From Membranipora membranacea (lineage: Eukaryota > Bryozoa > Gymnolaemata > Cheilostomatida > Membraniporidae): 64,000 bases of DNA. Position 1 is the first letter of the stretch; every line of letters starts with the position of its first letter. The notes beneath the pieces are model-generated. The model worked only from the letters and a program-made list of their open reading frames with translations. It did not search any database and was not told the DNA's origin. Of the stretch, positions 50,901 through 63,617 are shown piece by piece. The stretch lies in the NCBI GenBank assembly GCA_914767715.1, contig OU612065.1:17546001-17610000 (forward strand), given 5' to 3'. A program made the position numbers and the translations under genes.

Positions 50901-53900
50901 ATAAGTATACCAGTGCCGCTGACTTTCCATCGCCATCTTCACAATATAAAACACAGAGGAGTGACTACCAAATGTATTTCGGTACTTTAAAATTTAGCAC
51001 TTGCAGAAATTCACAATAATAGTTTCTTTTAGATAACAACATTATTATTCTTCACCTGATTCCCGACAAGATGTGGATCTAAGCGATCATCATTAGCGAC
51101 CAGTAAGGCTAGAGCTAATGAGACGGCTCCTCTCAGAGCTCCCCACCACATAACGATACCCTTAGACCAGTCAAATCCATAACCAAGTACACGTAAAATA
51201 GGACTGAATACGAACAGCGACACACCTCTACAGAGAAATATGCGGGATGAATTGGTTGACTCGTCACGATGAGGGGCACTTTTTATTATCTGGAATTATT
51301 TTTGATGGTAAACATTTTCACCAAGGAAAAACCTTTCGTCACCCTTACAGTAAAGCGCTTTGTCTTTCAGTGTATGGTAGTAAAAGTAGTTTACACACTT
51401 CACACCTCATTGAAATGAGAATTTGTTAATGTTTACCTGACTACTGTGATCCCGAGATAAAGTACTGACATGTAAAACCAGTTCATAGAAGAATATGAAC
51501 TATCATCACTCAATTCTCGCAAAATCTGTTCAGAGATCACGATTCCCACCAAAGTAAAGATCAGAGTATTACTAGCGAAAGCTAGCAAGCCCCACTGACT
51601 GTAATATAAATATAATATCGAAATATATCAGATAAGCAAACACAGACATCAATTCATGTAGTATCTTAGCGTGTATCAATCAGATAATTTTAGTATAGGT
51701 TATCACCATAGACCTAATATTACCATGTCAACGGTTATCACATATGACTGATAATTATATGGGTTGTCTTTTCTTTTGGCAGCAATGGACAATTCCGAAT
51801 TTGTTCCAACAATTCTATGAAACACAGATATCTCAAAATCATAATCTTCTATGGCTTAAGTTGACACATCATGAAGTATCCTAAGCTACATCTCATGAGT
51901 TTACCTGTGTAAGAACCTCTCAACTTCTGGACTTATACTAGTTTTCTCACTGCTCAGTATCACACCAAGCATAACTACTGCTAACACCCCAGATACTCCA
52001 AGAACCGCTTCAGCTGTGATAATAATTAAAGTTTAGATAGATTATATATATAGATTATACAGTGGTAAAGAATATTTGGTCTTACCGAAGAGACTTGTGG
52101 ATATGACATGTGCATCTAGGTCATATAAATTGAATGTAAATGTAAGAGCAACTTCAGCATGAGACTGTTGTTCTCTATTCTCTGCCCAACTCCAAACAAG
52201 TTGCTACATTGTGATTACTGAGTTCACCAAATATGAAAGCAATCACTACAAATAGTGAGCTCCAAAATCTTATCTGTGTGACAATAATCATAAACACATC
52301 TCAAGGGGTTCTCTCTTATTATCTGGTTAACTTTTCTACTTGCCAATAAAGTATGTGATGTAAGGGAAGGCAATAGTGATGATCGTCTCTGCAACAGCAT
52401 CGTTAAAGATTTTTGCTAACCATGCTGAGCATATCTTGCCCATAAGATAACCCAGTATTAGTCCTCCAAACAAGACACGTAAGAAGAACAGTGTAATTTC
52501 ACCACCAAGACCCTCTGTAAAAAAAATCATAGTCAAACTTTCTATTCGTTGAGCCCTACTAAGAGCTCTTGCTTGAAATTAAGTTGAACTTAGTGAATAA
52601 ATCAGCTCAGAGTTAACACCAACCTTGGTACAGCAGATGCTGTTTAGCAGGAGTTGATGCGCTAGCTGTATGCTGGAGTCTTATACTTTAGATAGTAACA
52701 CGAAGCTTAACTTACCATCATCTTGATGTTGATACTCTCCACGAGCCATCTGTAGAAATACTGTGAAAAATACAAGCGCTGCACCATCATTGAGAAGAGA
52801 TTCTCCTTCCAAAACTATGGCCAGTTTCTTATCTGTGCCTAAAAAAACATTGTATCGCAGAGCAAGGGAAAATCTTTATGTCATCTACCCTCTTGAGCAT
52901 GTTTTTCTAAATATTTTAGCAGTGACTTACTACTGCAGACAACCTGGCTGAGCTCTAAAACTCATATATGGGCCTCACATGAATATATAATAGGTTGTCA
53001 TAACCTGAGCTAAGAGTAGATAACTACAGCATCCAAAAATGTTTTTTGAGTACTGATTTTCAGAGGCAAGTCATCAACTCAATTCATACCTAGCTCCTTG
53101 AGAGTAGCCACTACAGCTACTGGATCAGTTGCACTGATTATTGTCCCAAAGGCTAGAGATACTGGCCAGGTCCACTCATATGGAAACAAATACTTGACCA
53201 GGACTGCAGTCAGACCAACATTCAAACCTGAATGAAAAGATGCAAATCAATGATATGGTAAAAGACTTTTATCGAAATGCATTTCATATGCAAACTCAAG
53301 ATTCAAGCTAGCGGAAGCACTTGTAACAAAAAAAATCAGATAACACTAAAGTAAGTGTGAAAAATATTTAAAATTTATTAGTCACCAGGTTTTGAGGCGA
53401 TACCCGACAACTTCCCTCTGATATCAATGTTCTGAACAATGCCTAGAACTTTATATCAACTATTAGCACTACGCCACTTACAAAAACATGGCACAGCAAG
53501 CACCACAACTTGAGCGAATGATTTCACAAAAGTATGTGTATCTAGAGCATATGCAGATTCGAATATCAGCACTGGTAGGAAGATATGTAACATCAGATGA
53601 GGATCTATGCTAGCCAGCAGGGTGTAATTGCTGACCTCTTCCACCAGTACTGACAGCACACCCAGAGCACATCCCAGGATGAAGATGAACACAGTGAACG
53701 GGAAGTTTGTCTCCTTGACTAAGCTCCGTATTAAGGCTGAAAATAAAAAGAAATGTAGAGTTTGTTAGCTGCCAACCAAAAAGGAAACGATATAACAGAA
53801 CACCGTTTTTGAAACTTTTGTGTATGTACAATCATCAAGGAATGCTGCCAACAACAGGTTTGTAAAAAAAACATGTTTTCTCAAGCAGTGTATTGCAGAA

Positions 53901-54223
53901 TCCAGATAAAGGCAAAGATAAAGGTGTTTTGATCCACCCTAACCGAACAACAAAAACAGTCAACACACCTGTTGATAAAAAGAAATGAAAAAGATTAAAT
54001 GGCATCACACATTCCTAAACTTATTCTTACCTCCAAAGAGACATGCGGCGAATATAAAGAGTATGGTCGAGCCGGAGTGTGCATCACCATGATGGCGATC
54101 AGAGTGAGTATGGTTAGCGATGTTATCAATTTCATGTGTTAGGATCACTCGGTTCGGGTCTATAAAATCTACTGATGCAACACACAAAATCGTGCAACCA
54201 AAAATGATCAATATTGGTGACAT
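41971..54223 (-). CDS. SLC9C1: Sperm-type Na+/H+ exchanger with voltage sensor and CNBD (SLC9C)
   Basis: In sea urchin this family couples membrane voltage and cAMP to Na+/H+ exchange in sperm flagella. Coding exons: 54031-54223, 53482-53736, 53090-53227, 52716-52838, 52344-52514, 51905-52013, 51437-51598, 51056-51227, 50744-50825, 50386-50567, 49993-50163, 49559-49726, 49173-49424, 48744-48953, 48405-48696, 47896-48044, 47447-47575, 47169-47267, 46954-47042, 46369-46597, 45856-46056, 44527-44658, 43775-44100, 43293-43361 and 41971-43126, all in phase, 1752 residues. The signal-like N-terminus is followed by the exchanger with SATDPVAVVA (T183, D184), EGESLLNDGAA (N212, D213) and WWGALRGAVSLALAL (R416). 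The voltage-sensor region is at about 640-810, with S4 VIRIARGIRLLEYLL. The CNBD is at about 990-1130 (DTILRAGEAPKGIYIVVSG, GEMGPLMDTHASATV). The 620-residue tail is rich in Lys, Ser, Thr and Glu and unusually long. Intron 5 starts with GC, not GT. Confidence 0.93.
44933..44970. repeat. Hairpin with perfect 18-bp arms and 2-nt loop
   Basis: TATCACAGAGTAAGGATA, then TT, then its exact complement. It lies in the SLC9C intron that also holds the two tRNAs. Confidence 0.9.
45220..45291 (+). tRNA. tRNA-Cys (GCA)
   Basis: A 72-nt cloverleaf. Acceptor GGGGATA pairs with TGTCCCC, then T73. The D arm is GCTCAGTGGTAGAGC. The anticodon loop in CGGCTGCAGTCCG gives GCA, and the T arm reads CTGGG-TTCAACT-CCCAG. 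TTTT follows at 45293. It is antisense within an SLC9C intron. Confidence 0.95.
45379..45458 (+). tRNA. tRNA-Leu (TAG)
   Basis: An 80-nt class II cloverleaf. Acceptor GGTAGCA pairs with TGCTGCC, then A73. The D arm is GGCCGAGCGGTCTAAGGC. The anticodon stem CTGGT/ACCAG encloses TTTAGGC (anticodon TAG), the variable arm is long, and the T loop is TTCGAAT. TTTT follows at 45463. It starts 87 nt after tRNA-Cys on the same strand. Confidence 0.95.
46110..46327 (-). mobile_element. tRNA-derived SINE, copy 1
   Basis: Read on the minus strand, the tRNA-like head begins at 46327 (AGGGTGGTGTAGTG, then B box GGTTCGAATCC). The body contains GCTTGCC and ACCTTGTACAAGG, and the element ends in a TTATTATTA tail at its left edge. 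It is collinear with the copy at 63381-63617. It is inserted in an SLC9C intron (46057-46368), in the same orientation as the gene. Confidence 0.8.
52086..52115 (-). other. Candidate 30-nt in-frame cassette microexon of SLC9C
   Basis: It is bounded by CCTAG acceptor and GTAAGAC donor, with the right phase (1/1) to insert ten residues (DAHVISTSLF) between TYFI and AEAVLGVSGVLAVV. The insertion would fall at a transmembrane segment. Without it the exon junction gives the usual family sequence. Confidence 0.3.
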
Positions 54224-55079
54224 GATCAAAATATGAAAGCTGGTAAAGAGTCATCACTAAAGCAGCATCACTAACGCGAGGTACGACGGGACGGAAGCAT
54301 TAATGCTGACCTCAGTGATAAAAAACTGTACTTATACAGGATATGATTGGTACATAATCTATTCTTATGACAGGAAAATTTGCCCGTTGAGAAAAAACTC
54401 CAGAACAGAAGGAACTACAGATGGGGAACTTTTCTCTTAGTAGTAGATTGCGACAGCATTATGAAGATAGACTGAGAGGGCGGCATTCTTAATATGCAGA
54501 CACTTGAACTTTGTTTTTATTATTCTGTGAGGTGATAAGAGTAAATGAGCACCTTCTGTCTATCTATAAACTATAAACTATAACCTCGTCTCTGCAGATA
54601 AGGCTTGTAATTAAACCTGAAAAAATTTCAATATTCTGATAGCTTAGGAATAATCAATGCATTTAATTACCACAATATAACACTGCCAAGCTACATTATT
54701 TACAAGATGTTGCATTGAATTGCACTGCCAGTGCCAAATAAAATGGACAAATAGGATAAGAAATGAAAGTTCTTGAACAACAAAATAATATTGGTGAACA
54801 GCAAATTAGTATGTCTCCAATGTCAAGGGCAAAGCTGTAATGACGCTTGACCCAAAAATCAGTGCAATAAAAATGATGAAACAATCCGTCGATAAAGAAC
54901 AAGTTACATTGGTTTTGATTTTTTATTGTGCCATAAAGTTCACCAATCCAACATGTACGCTGCTCATGACTCAGTGAGATTTGTTTTAAAGTATTTGGAT
55001 CTGAATGCAAAAGATGGCTCAGTTAGTATAAATAAATGAGGAATATTATAAGTGATATCGGTCGGGGTGTAGGCTATGT
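54224..55079. other. Spacer between SEC13 and SLC9C (same strand)
   Basis: It holds the SEC13 3' UTR (minus-strand AATAAA at 54922-54927) and the SLC9C promoter and 5' UTR. No TATA box or other element is certain. A 104-codon frame at 54696-55010 is not protein-like. Confidence 0.5.
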
Positions 55080-58000
55080 TTACCCAGATTTCATATCGTT
55101 CTCTTGACTTTTATTTACATCACTAATGCATTGCCAGTTTCCATCCATAGTTTCCTTCCATAATGTTACCTGCAAGATAGCAACAAGACAAATTTATAAT
55201 ATCATAAATTATTATCTTGGTATAAAAGGTGCAACCTTAAACAAGGTAGTAAGAAGTAGGTCTACTCAGTAGGTCAAACAGTATGTGCAGGTTCAAACCC
55301 AACAAAGAACTTTATAAGTTCGTTCCAGTACAAATGAGTATAGTCAGCTATTTTACAATAACTATCACCATTATCCAGTTGGTCATACTGGATGTTTCAG
55401 CAGAGGTGACATTTGCAGCTGCAAATCAACATTCAGAAATAATACTTTCACAGAGATCTCATCATAAACAGTACTCCTCACCTCTTGAGTTGTTTATTTG
55501 AAAAGTCTGGACATTATAGAATAAGTAAACATAATATTATTCCTGATCCCCTAGAGGAAGGACATAATATCCTTGCTACTGAATATTATCCCTATCATTT
55601 ATCACCAACAATTACACAAGGTTACGATAATGGTATAAGGTCTACAGCTACTATATAGAATTACAAAGAGATTCACCTTTGAGTATCAGACCTAGAGTTT
55701 TAATTAGCTTCGAGACAAGAGATAAGACTTGACTTACTTTATTATCTCCTCCTGATATTGCTAGTATATTTCCTGTTAGGGACCAGCTCGCATGCCACAC
55801 GACATCATTAAATTTGAGAATTTCTTTTGAGACCCAGTTATTTTCACCAGCTCCATCGTTGGTCCACACCACAACTCGTCCATCCTATAAAAGATTAGTA
55901 GACAGGTTTGCTGACTTGTTTATGAGGTTATTGATAACACATTTTTTATTAAATAGTAACAACTATGCATTTCGTAAATAACAATATATCCTAGTAAGAG
56001 CTAGAATAGAATGTCATGTACACCGAAGTCATGATAGTTATCATTCCGTTCACTTTCGCTACAAAATTGCCTGCCACTCACATATTGCTCTTCTCAAAAT
56101 TAGTTTTTCTAGATAATATTATGTCATGTTATTCAGCTCGATTTGGTTTATATATATTCCATCAACATGCTCCAAAAATTATTACACTAATCTTTGGATC
56201 TACTTTTTCACAGCTCTAGTTACGATGACCACGGAAACGACAATCAGTGTGTGCGTGAGAAATGAGCCTTGCTCTGTCACTTTCAATTACTGCTTAGAAA
56301 AAAAGTTTCTATTGATTCCCGTGTCATGAATAGATACAAGTGAAAATCCCCGTAGGACGCTACCCAATTAGCTTATCTAGGGTTGTCAAATGCCAACCCT
56401 GCGATTTTTGCTTTGACAAAATAATGGGCACTGAAGCATTGATTGTTGTTGGTATACTAAAAAAAAATTGAATTGACTGCTCTGTCAGGTGTACCTGATG
56501 CTTCAATACCCTGGATTAAGTAAGTGCTAATAAAACCGATCCTAGCATGCTGATGCCATGTGAGCCTCAGACATATGAGAATGGATAACACCATAAAATT
56601 ATTTATCTTCTCAATATTACAATATTTTACTTTATGAAACATAATACTATACGTCTATGATACCATAAATATCAGAGGCGGCATGTGATTGGAGCACGTC
56701 TGATATCTCTCCAACTAGTACGTATTAGAAGGAGTTTCAAGCACCAATATAACTGACACATAGTCTGATATTGCTAAAGGGTTAGAATATTATCACCATC
56801 TAAGGCTCATAAACTAGCTGCTCAAGTACAGTGCTATCTCAGGCAGTCTATCTACACTCGACCCGGCACCAGCTTGATTGGAGATTCTATCCTGCTTAGT
56901 CTATAAATTATTCTGCTGCTACATATTTTACTTTTGAAATACAAAATCACTTCATTGTAGAGTTTTGAGGAAACCAAGCTGAACTTCATTAACAAATCCC
57001 GAGAGAGGACAAACTCTGGAGTAACTTACAAAAAATTTATAAAACTCTAAACCACAAGAGGAGAATAAAGATATAAACAATATATATACCAGCATATAAG
57101 AATATATCATACATTAATCATTTAATGAGACAATGTGACATTATGACACCACAACAGCGTTTAGACTAAGTACCAGTATTCAACACTCAAACTGCATCTG
57201 CAGCTGTCACCAGTGTGCTGGCGCAGCGACGATGCTAATGAAGGAAGTTGACGCTGTCTCATTTCTATATAATCCACAGCAGTATTTCTCTTACCAACTG
57301 GACACTATGAACAACCTTGAAGGGACAGTAGTAGATTACAACATTACAAGTAATACCACGGATATAGACGTGACCGGATCTCCAAAGGATTATTATGACT
57401 ATGCCTGCAGAGAATATGTCCATGCATTCATTTGTTTGCCAGTGGATCAGAGTAAGAAAGACTGGGTGCTCGCAACAGAAATCATACTACATACCATCAT
57501 TGTGCTGTTTGGTGTCATTGGTAAGTAAAGGGAGATGTGTCAAAAAATACATTTCAAGAAAATATTATTAAACAGTGCTTTTTATGTAGCAACATTGTGT
57601 TAGCTCTGGACTAGGATTTTTAGCACTGTTTGCTTGGTGATACAGGAATGTGTTTGATTAGAGTTTGTATGATATCTGTAAGATAATGTAGCAGTATGAC
57701 TTGCATGGCTGAAATTCTGAATGGAAACTACTGGTGATATTACCTCTATTACTTTCTTACAGGTAACATTTTAGCCCTCATCGTTCTAAACAAGGATAAA
57801 GCGTCTAGTTCGACTAACACAATCCTTAAAGCTCTGGCAATCTGGGACATCAGCAATCTAGTTCTAGCAACTTTAAACAACATCTCCAGATATTACATAT
57901 CATACACTATGGATTCAAAATATTATGACTACAAGACTGCGGAGATTTTAGCATACCTACTTAAATGGTTTCTAATCCCAATGAAATCAGCTACCACATA

Positions 58001-61000
58001 CGGGTCGTTCACGATGACAGTTATGGTAACTGTAGACAGATACATAGCTGTATGTAAGCCCATGGTAGTACGGCGCAAAAGGCAGGTTCACATTGTGGTG
58101 GCGATTCTGTCATTATACGTCATATGTTTCCACATACCGGTATGTTTTGAGTATCAAGTGAATACTTACGCTGGCATCTATGCGGAAACGGGTATAAACA
58201 ATCCGAAACGAGTGATCAGGCTAAACGATAGAGATGCATTGTGGGGCAATTCTGCATATCAGCTGGTGTACAGGATTATCCTGGCTACCATACTGCGTGA
58301 TTTTGGTCCTATGGTTCTACTGGTGGTATTCAATGCTAAGTTATACAAAGCACTAAAAGAGATGCGAAGACGTTATTTGAATATGAGACGTGGTAGTAAT
58401 ATGGCAGAGACTAAAAGGCACTCATCAAGTAGTGAAAGCCTTACGCGTACCGTACTCATCGTCGTAACTGTGTTTTTAGTCCTCACCTTACCAAATCTCC
58501 TATACGAACTCATCAACAGGACAAAACAAATAGCTCAATCATCAAATAACACAGAAATATATGAAAACCTGCACCCTGTCCAATACAACATATATTTTAT
58601 CACCATATCACAGCTCCTCATCTCCACAGCATCATCGGCAAACTTCATCATTTACATTCTTTTTGCAAGAAAGTTCAGAAAGATCTTCCTCAATACGTTT
58701 TGCAAATTTAGTTGTTTACAAGGGCACTTTGAGGACCTCACAGCCTCCTCTTCAAGTCATCAGAAAAACAACAATAACAACAGTAACCTGGCTCCACCTG
58801 CAGCAAAGGTGCTGCCCTTCAATATCACAACGTCAAACAGCGAAGAAGTCGAGTCGGAAGTTGACAATAACTCTAAGCCGGAGTTCAATGACCTTGGAAC
58901 CAGCCCAAAGAAGACTGTGACATATGACAACAAATTAGAAATAAGTTGACCCTAGACTATTTGGGTATTGAGATTTGTATGAAATCATAAACTTTTATGA
59001 CATCCGTTCTTCGGTTAGTGATATCATAGAGAAGACGTCGGAAATTTCTGCCATGAATTATTGAAATTTGAATGCTATTCTTACTTGAATACAATCCTAC
59101 ACCATAGCAATGCTCTATTACCCTAGGGAGATTCTCTGACACCCAGCATATCTCAAAATATTTATATTTCATAACAAAACAACAGTAAATGTTTGTAGGG
59201 TTTAACATTTAACTGTAGGACAATGTTATATGTGTCTGATATGCTTATTATTTTTCTGCAGACACAATTAAACCCATTAGTGCGATGGATGTGTATAATT
59301 GGCACCACTTTTTTTTATGATCAAGTTTTTTATTTCCCTAGATTCTGTTTATGCCTGATCTTATGTCATTTCAATGTGACAGTTCTGCTGAGCTAGATTT
59401 TCATCATTTAAAAAAGTGACTGGCTTCATGTCTTCGATTTGGAAATGAAGCTATATATTACCCGATATTCAAATTAATCTGAAATACTCAGAATTTTTAT
59501 TTACTTTGATAAAGCTCAGTATTATCTTATTTATTAATATTTTGACAACATAAAAGAGTTATGTTCATGGTAATATGTCTAGATATGTCTTCAAATATTG
59601 TTATTATGCTGGTTTAAAGTGCACATACCTGTGAACATGAGGCTATTTGACTTCTTGCGAGACCAGTTGAGGGGGCCCATGATACGTCCCGTACCCAGTC
59701 ACTATGTCCTTCCAGTTTGGTCTCTTCAACCCAATCCCCGTCCTCTTCCCTGTGTAAAGGAAAAGTTAAAAAGGTAAACACATAATAAAGTGATTCCACA
59801 TGCGGCGGCAGTATCATAACTTATTGGTCCCAGAATGGTCGCAAAAACAACATGAGATAATCGGAGATAGTTTTATATACCTTTACATTTCAAAACAAAC
59901 TAATGTTGAAGAAATAAGATGCATTAATTGTATTGCCTCTTTCGCTCGCGAGAGCAGTTTGATGCAGGTGAGCACAACTCCTAAGTTTTGACATAGCCTT
60001 AGCACATGGAGTTGACGTGTTGTAAACTCCCTGCTTAGCCTATGCGTAGTCCATATAGGTGGATAGGTGAAGATTGAGTACTCACCTCCATATTTTTACA
60101 TAAGCATCACAGCCACCAGACACTATTCGTTTGGTCATCTCGGGTCGTATATCTGCAGCACTGTCTACTGTAAGTTTTGTTGGGACGAGAGCTGGAGCCC
60201 AATGTACTGCATTAACACCGATCTGTAATCAACAGTAACAGTAAATCATGTGCGTCTTCATGGTTTCAGCTTAGAACAAGTCTGATCCAATTTGCCCGCA
60301 GTCCGGTCATTCCCATTCTATTGACTCAGATCCTCCTCTCAACATAAACATATATAGAATATTGGGTAAAAATATGCATATTCTCTACCGAGTATAATCT
60401 CTTACGATAAGGTTTTGATTTTTAGACAGAATAGACAACATTAATGACATATTGATAGTATTCCTATGACAAAAGTAGCTCAGGATGTATGTACAACAGA
60501 TTTACAACAGTTTTGGTTTGCGGGTACATCAGAGCTTTTGTTGATACTATAATGGGCTGGATAGCAATTTACAGTAATCAAGACTTACACTGTGAGCATT
60601 TTGTATCCTTTTTGCTTCCCAGTTTTCTCCATCTGCAGAGATAAGCCAGACATTTATATGACAGTTAAGTTCAGCGAGTGTATTTTAATTTACAGAGGTG
60701 GCACCATTTTGAAAAAGTGACAATGAAATCGGACTAGACAGTGGCATGACAGCCAACTCAAATATTCTAGGCTTAACAGCATAGCAAAATCTAAACTCTA
60801 TAGAAATAATTTGTTGTGAAAATATATCTATGCTCTATGCCAATAATGTGAATTTAAATTTATAGAACTTATAGGCTGGCCGCTGTTGGAAAATAACTCA
60901 ATAATACACCTCTGCTCTCATGTTAACACAACACAGCAGTATAAAGTATTATATTGTGATAAGAATATACTCACCGACACTGCTTACTATAGATATTGTA

Positions 61001-63130
61001 CAATCAGAACTTCCACAGGCTAGCACCAAACCAAATTCATGAGGAGCCCACGATACAGAATTAACTGAAACAAAATGACGCAATTATCAATGAAAATATA
61101 TCTGCCTTTGAGTGTCAAGGGATATATTGTCAGCCTACAGTTTTTGGATAAAATCATGGACTTAATATACTATACTATATCAAGTCTATGGATAAAATTG
61201 ATGATCAATTGCGCATTTTTTAAAGTTATCACTTCTGTTACAAAAGCAGACAACTTACAGATCATTGTCTTTTAATGAAGTTTTCCTTGCATTTCAGATT
61301 TTGCCAATTAAATTCGCAATAATGTGCTAATCACACAAGTTACAATGATTTCTCCTAGACTTGGTTATCTTATGAAACTTTAAAATTTCAGTAAGCAATC
61401 ACCTGATGATTCATGTGCAGTATATGTGTAGAGCTGGGCCCATTTTCTATTTGTTTCCTTCCAGATAACTACTTTTTTATCATAACTACAAGATGCTAAT
61501 ATTGATCCAAATTTAGGATGTGCCCAGGCTAGCTGCCATACTGGTCCTTCATGCCTGAAAACAAAGATGATAGTGATAATAGAACAAGTGATGGTTTCCA
61601 ATTGTGGTTACAATATAAAAAAAGTGTGTCAGTATAACAAGAGTGAGTCGTAAACATTTAATATCTACTATATCAATTTTTGTCATCCATAGTCAGTACT
61701 GAGACGCACATAAGCATGCCTGTTCCTTATCACAAAACTCAATGTCTGAGACAAGATTCATCTAGTTATAACCTTGCATTACAGGAATGATGGTATCATT
61801 AGATTTTACATTTCACTATTTGAAAGTTCGAATCCCACAACTATTAGACTTTGATAAAGCTATATAACTTAAAACATGCATCAATGTTAATATCAACAAT
61901 ATAAAATTTGACAATAACAAGTAAGGTCACTGAATCTATACTCCTGTCAACAATTTCTACCTATGATACGCAATGTGTAAAAAACTTTTTTATATTCGAC
62001 ATGTTCACTGATGAACACATAACATGGGAGAAAATAAATCATCAACTTACCCAACCAGCTCTTGGTGTAGATTATACTGATCTTGTTTCACATCAAATAC
62101 TTTTATTGCTCTATCAGATGAGCATGTGGCCAGTTTGACACCAAAGTAATCCATCTGTGCATCATGCTACAACACAAAATTGAGTCCATTGTAGTCGTAT
62201 TATTCACATTTATGGTCATGTCTGATCTTATGAGGGGGACTGAGATAGATGATGGAATATATCAGTCATCATACAGACGATATTTGGCACCGATCGTATT
62301 CAGATGCCTGGGACAAATTTGATTTAGCATCAACTGGTAGTAAATCTGTCGGACAATTTTATAAAGTCAGTATTTACGGTCAATGGTCAACGATTTTGTT
62401 TGTTATATAGAAACGAAACATATGTTACTTGCTATAGAAATTCATGATGTAGATGGAAATATCTATTTTACTACTGTTACACAAACAGGGAGTTGTGGCC
62501 TGAGCTTACATGGGCACACAACTCCAAGTGATACACACTACCACGTTTCTGGTTTTACCAAGGAGTAACGCTGTTACCAATTACCGAATTCTAGTAAATT
62601 CTAGTGAATCATACGAGTCTCCTCACACAGCATAAAGCAATCAGCAGGTGACAAAACATTCTGCTTACTTCCTCGGACATTCTTTTGCTAGTAGAATAAT
62701 ACCACAACATAATTAAATTGACTACTTGCACTATAGAGTAAGAACCATATACATCCATATAAACACTTTGTATGTTCATGATACTTACAATCATATCTTC
62801 ATGATTGGTGTCTATGGTCTGCATCACTGAAACCTACAAACACAGAGAAAATTTTGGATACACCTATGACAAAACCATGACACACATAATTAGGCATTGA
62901 TTTTTAAAAATAGATTGAGCAGCAGACAACCGCTCGTCAGTTTAAGTTGTTTCTGCGTACTGCATTATTGAAACCTACAGATCTGCTTGAGGCACAAATG
63001 TTATAGCGCTGGAGAAAATTATAGGTCTCAACTGTTTATGAGTTGAAGAATCATTGAAGGGGTCGTCCTACAAAGGAGTTAGCAATACTGACGCCTCTTA
63101 GCCGCCAGATGATTAATTTGAACCTACCAT
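55080..63130 (-). CDS. SEC13: Protein transport protein SEC13 (COPII / nuclear pore / GATOR2)
   Basis: A six-bladed WD40 protein completed by SEC31 in COPII coats, and shared with the Nup107 nuclear-pore and GATOR2 complexes. Ten coding exons in phase give 314 residues (human 322): 63128-63130 (ATG only), 62789-62833, 62051-62166, 61403-61554, 60975-61064, 60589-60632, 60086-60222, 59629-59749, 55738-55884 and 55080-55169. Matches include [120 protein letters not shown] and [13 protein letters not shown]. The 3.7-kb intron between the last two large exons contains a whole GPCR gene on the other strand. Confidence 0.96.
57232..58949 (+). CDS. Class A peptide GPCR, FMRFamide-receptor-like
   Basis: Two coding exons (57232-57520 and 57763-58949) give 491 residues. 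The extracellular N-terminus of about 80 residues has sequons NIT and NTT. The intron splits helix 1 just before GNILALIVL. Helix 2 has [10 protein letters not shown], and helix 3 ends [11 protein letters not shown] (DRY intact). Helix 6 is [14 protein letters not shown], with the CWxP motif degenerate. Helix 7 is [19 protein letters not shown], with NFIIY in place of NPxxY and the basic helix 8 typical of FMRFamide-type receptors. The tail is polar with an Asn run. The ligand is unknown. The gene is nested antiparallel inside a SEC13 intron. Confidence 0.85.
59267..59272 (+). terminator. Possible GPCR poly(A) signal
   Basis: ATTAAA about 320 nt after the GPCR stop codon and before the next SEC13 exon (59629). 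Confidence 0.4.
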
Positions 63131-63380
63131 CTTGTCTCACAATGACACTTGGCTCGTCTTTTAATTAATCCAGAAGAGGTGTAAATCCCAAAGCACCAAA
63201 CGCTGGAGGAATTCTATAAATATAAAGGTTTGAAATATATCAACTGAGTATATATGATGGTTTGACGATTAAAAATCATCTGGTAGTTTGTCCAGTTTTA
63301 ACTATGCTGTATGGTAGCACAGTCTTTAGTAAGTATGTGATGCAACAACTTCTATGTTGAGGAGCATCAGATATCCTGAC
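63131..63380. promoter_or_regulatory. SEC13 upstream region
   Basis: Should contain the SEC13 promoter and 5' UTR (minus strand). No specific element identified. Confidence 0.4.
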
Positions 63381-63617
63381 CATAATAATAATATAATATC
63401 AACTTTTATTTGCTTTTCAATACATTTTCGGGCCAATGAGAATATGCTTACATAAGATTCATCATATCTATTTAGCCCACTCCTGTACAAGGTAGGAGTG
63501 GGCAAGCTAGGCTATTGTTCGGAGAGCTCACCTCCTTTAGCAGAATGGGTAGTGACCGGGATTCGAACCTGCAACTCTCAGATTGAGAAGCCCGAAACCT
63601 AACCACTATGCCACCCT
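63381..63617 (-). mobile_element. tRNA-derived SINE, copy 2
   Basis: The head at 63617 reads AGGGTGGCATAGTGGTTAGG (A-box-like), then GGTTCGAATCC (B box). The body is shared with copy 1 at 46110-46327 and includes ACCTTGTACAGGAGTG. The element ends in a TTATTATTATG tail. Confidence 0.82.
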
